64,000 nt of DNA. Origin: Paenisporosarcina sp. FSL H8-0542. GTDB lineage: Bacteria > Bacillota > Bacilli > Bacillales_A > Planococcaceae. Below, one piece after another: positions 62,923 through 64,000 of this stretch (position 1 is its first letter; each line of letters starts with the position of its first letter). The notes beneath the pieces were generated by a model that searched no databases, was not told the DNA's origin, and saw nothing but the letters and a program-made list of their open reading frames with translations. The stretch lies in assembly GCF_038632915.1 (NCBI RefSeq), contig NZ_CP152050.1, forward strand, positions 1,147,001 through 1,211,000, in the 5' to 3' direction. The translations under genes and the position numbers were made by a program.

Positions 62923-63516
62923 ATGACTGATCGATATGATCCGAATGAACATGAATCATCAATTAAGGAAGCAGTGAATCCTGTTTCACCGAATCCAAAA
63001 TATACAGTTCAGAATAGTGAAGAGTTTATCCTGAAACCTGCTGGCTTTTGGATTCGATTCTGGGCATATTTAATAGATTTACTTGTCATTTCATCCGTTA
63101 CTTCAATTGTCATTTATCCGTTGTTCCATATATTCGGATGGGATGTTCAAGGGGCAACATGGTATGCACCGATAGGGTTCATCACAGGGTTTATTTTCTA
63201 TTTATATTTCGTACTAATGATGAAGTTTTTCAAGCAAACTGTAGGCAAAATGATTTTTGGGTTGCGTGTCATCGCATTGCAAAGCGAATCACTGTCTTTA
63301 AGCACCATTTTGTTCAGGGAATGGATTGGCCGCTTTTTCTCGGCAACAATCTTGCCATTGTACTGGTTAGTTGGTTTTACACCTAAAAAACAGGGGTTGC
63401 ATGACTTCATAGCAGATACGATGGTTATCCACGAGCAAACGTATGAAAAGAAGGTTATCACTACTTATCAACCTGTTTCCGAATCAAGTCAGTTGCAACC
63501 GCCAAATGCATTCTAG
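62923..63516 (+). CDS. yteJ: RDD-family membrane protein, YteJ-like
   Basis: A 197-residue protein with an RDD domain: AGFWIRFWAYLIDLLVISSV at about residues 39-58, a second segment (GFITGFIFYLYFVLMMKFF), then TVGKMIFGLRVI and a third segment. The first ~35 residues are hydrophilic. RDD proteins are poorly understood; some act as cation antiporters. In B. subtilis YteJ inhibits SppA and both affect lantibiotic resistance, so the tight pairing here (13 bp, GAGGAGG before the ATG) suggests the same partnership. Confidence 0.9.
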   Translation: MTDRYDPNEHESSIKEAVNPVSPNPKYTVQNSEEFILKPAGFWIRFWAYLIDLLVISSVTSIVIYPLFHIFGWDVQGATWYAPIGFITGFIFYLYFVLMMKFFKQTVGKMIFGLRVIALQSESLSLSTILFREWIGRFFSATILPLYWLVGFTPKKQGLHDFIADTMVIHEQTYEKKVITTYQPVSESSQLQPPNAF

Positions 63517-63553
63517 TAAGATGTAGGAGTATGAAGGAAAGGGAGGCGTTATC

Positions 63554-64000
63554 ATGGCACAAATTACATTTAAGCAAAACCCAGTAACATTACTTGGCAA
63601 AGAAGTAACAGTAGGTGACACGGCGCCAAATTTCACAGTATTAGCTAACGATCTTAGCCCGGTTACATTGGCAGATTCAAAAGGGAAAACAAGATTAATC
63701 AGTGTGGTACCATCTTTGGACACAGGTACATGTGATACACAGACGCGTAAATTCAACGAAAGCGCTGCTGAACTTGGAGACGATGTTGTCATTCTGACGA
63801 TCTCGAATGATTTGCCATTCGCTCAAAAACGCTGGTGTGCAGCTGCTGGAATTGATTCAGTACAAACACTTTCCGATCACCGAGATTTATCGTTTGGTGA
63901 AGCATATGGAGTGGCAATAAAAGAATTAAGATTGTTGGCTCGTTCAATCTTTGTAGTAGATAGCAATGACAAAGTAACATATGTTGAGTATGTTTCTGAA
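63554..64000 (+). CDS. tpx: Thiol peroxidase Tpx, 5' part (cut by the window end)
   Basis: Atypical 2-Cys peroxiredoxin that reduces peroxides with thioredoxin. The first 149 of about 167 residues are present and the frame is open at the window edge. The peroxidatic Cys is in [14 protein letters not shown] (about residue 60), the resolving Cys in RWCAAAGI (about residue 94), with [11 protein letters not shown] near the N-terminus. AAAGGGAGG lies 8-9 bases before the ATG. The order sppA-yteJ-tpx is that of B. subtilis. Confidence 0.95.
   Translation, partial: MAQITFKQNPVTLLGKEVTVGDTAPNFTVLANDLSPVTLADSKGKTRLISVVPSLDTGTCDTQTRKFNESAAELGDDVVILTISNDLPFAQKRWCAAAGIDSVQTLSDHRDLSFGEAYGVAIKELRLLARSIFVVDSNDKVTYVEYVSE

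Overview
The window is a chromosomal segment from a spore-forming member of the Bacillales. Gene content and order follow the Bacillus subtilis sftA-murC-ytxGH-aroA-ccpA-acuCBA-acsA-tyrS-rpsD ... ytsP-hisJ-ezrA-nifZ-thiI-ssp-ytcI-nadK-sppA-yteJ-tpx neighbourhood. An alpha/beta SASP gene and an exosporium-type collagen-like gene show it sporulates. A Planococcaceae genus (Sporosarcina, Paenisporosarcina, Psychrobacillus or Lysinibacillus type) is my inference; no rRNA is present to prove it.

Layout. (1) 1-16 kb, core: the end of sftA, murC, ytxG/ytxH behind a sigB-like promoter, aroA(G), ccpA, the divergent acuABC / acsA unit with a cre box between, a class A PBP, and tyrS behind a Tyr T-box. 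(2) 16-28 kb, accessory: a B12-type binding protein without signal peptide, a collagen-like exosporium protein, a PKD-domain protein, and divergent from them a seven-gene operon that matches mnxABCDEFG, the Mn(II) oxidase operon of marine Bacillus spores. It ends in a 1,214-residue six-domain multicopper oxidase. Two further genes carrying the same small beta-barrel-like domain as MnxD/E/F follow. (3) 28-34.6 kb: an AraC regulator, a GH3 beta-glucosidase, an esterase, and a 1 kb decayed stretch ending in a tRNA-like 3' half. (4) 34.6-36.8 kb: rpsD with a long leader, and a methionine gamma-lyase gene with a consensus cre. (5) 36.9-51.7 kb: an AT-rich array of small plus-strand genes (membrane proteins, a lipoprotein, CWC zinc-ribbon-like, DJ-1-like, VanZ-like), separated by about fifteen copies of a palindromic 35-95 bp element. 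Several of its genes are frameshifted. The ytbE-ytbD / ytcD unit, a second VanZ-like gene and a VOC protein sit in its middle, without repeats. (6) 52-64 kb, core again: free-Met-sulfoxide reductase, hisJ, ezrA, cysteine desulfurase, thiI, SASP, acyl-CoA synthetase, rarD, nadK, sppA, an RDD protein and the start of tpx.

How they work together. CcpA, encoded here, has probable operators in front of acsA/acuA and megL, and AcuA/AcuC acetylate and deacetylate AcsA. The collagen-like, PKD and Mnx genes look like one spore-surface locus that would deposit Mn oxides on the exosporium. The 37-52 kb array looks like a set of exchangeable gene cassettes, each ended by a built-in terminator. This array is the strongest candidate for something not well described.
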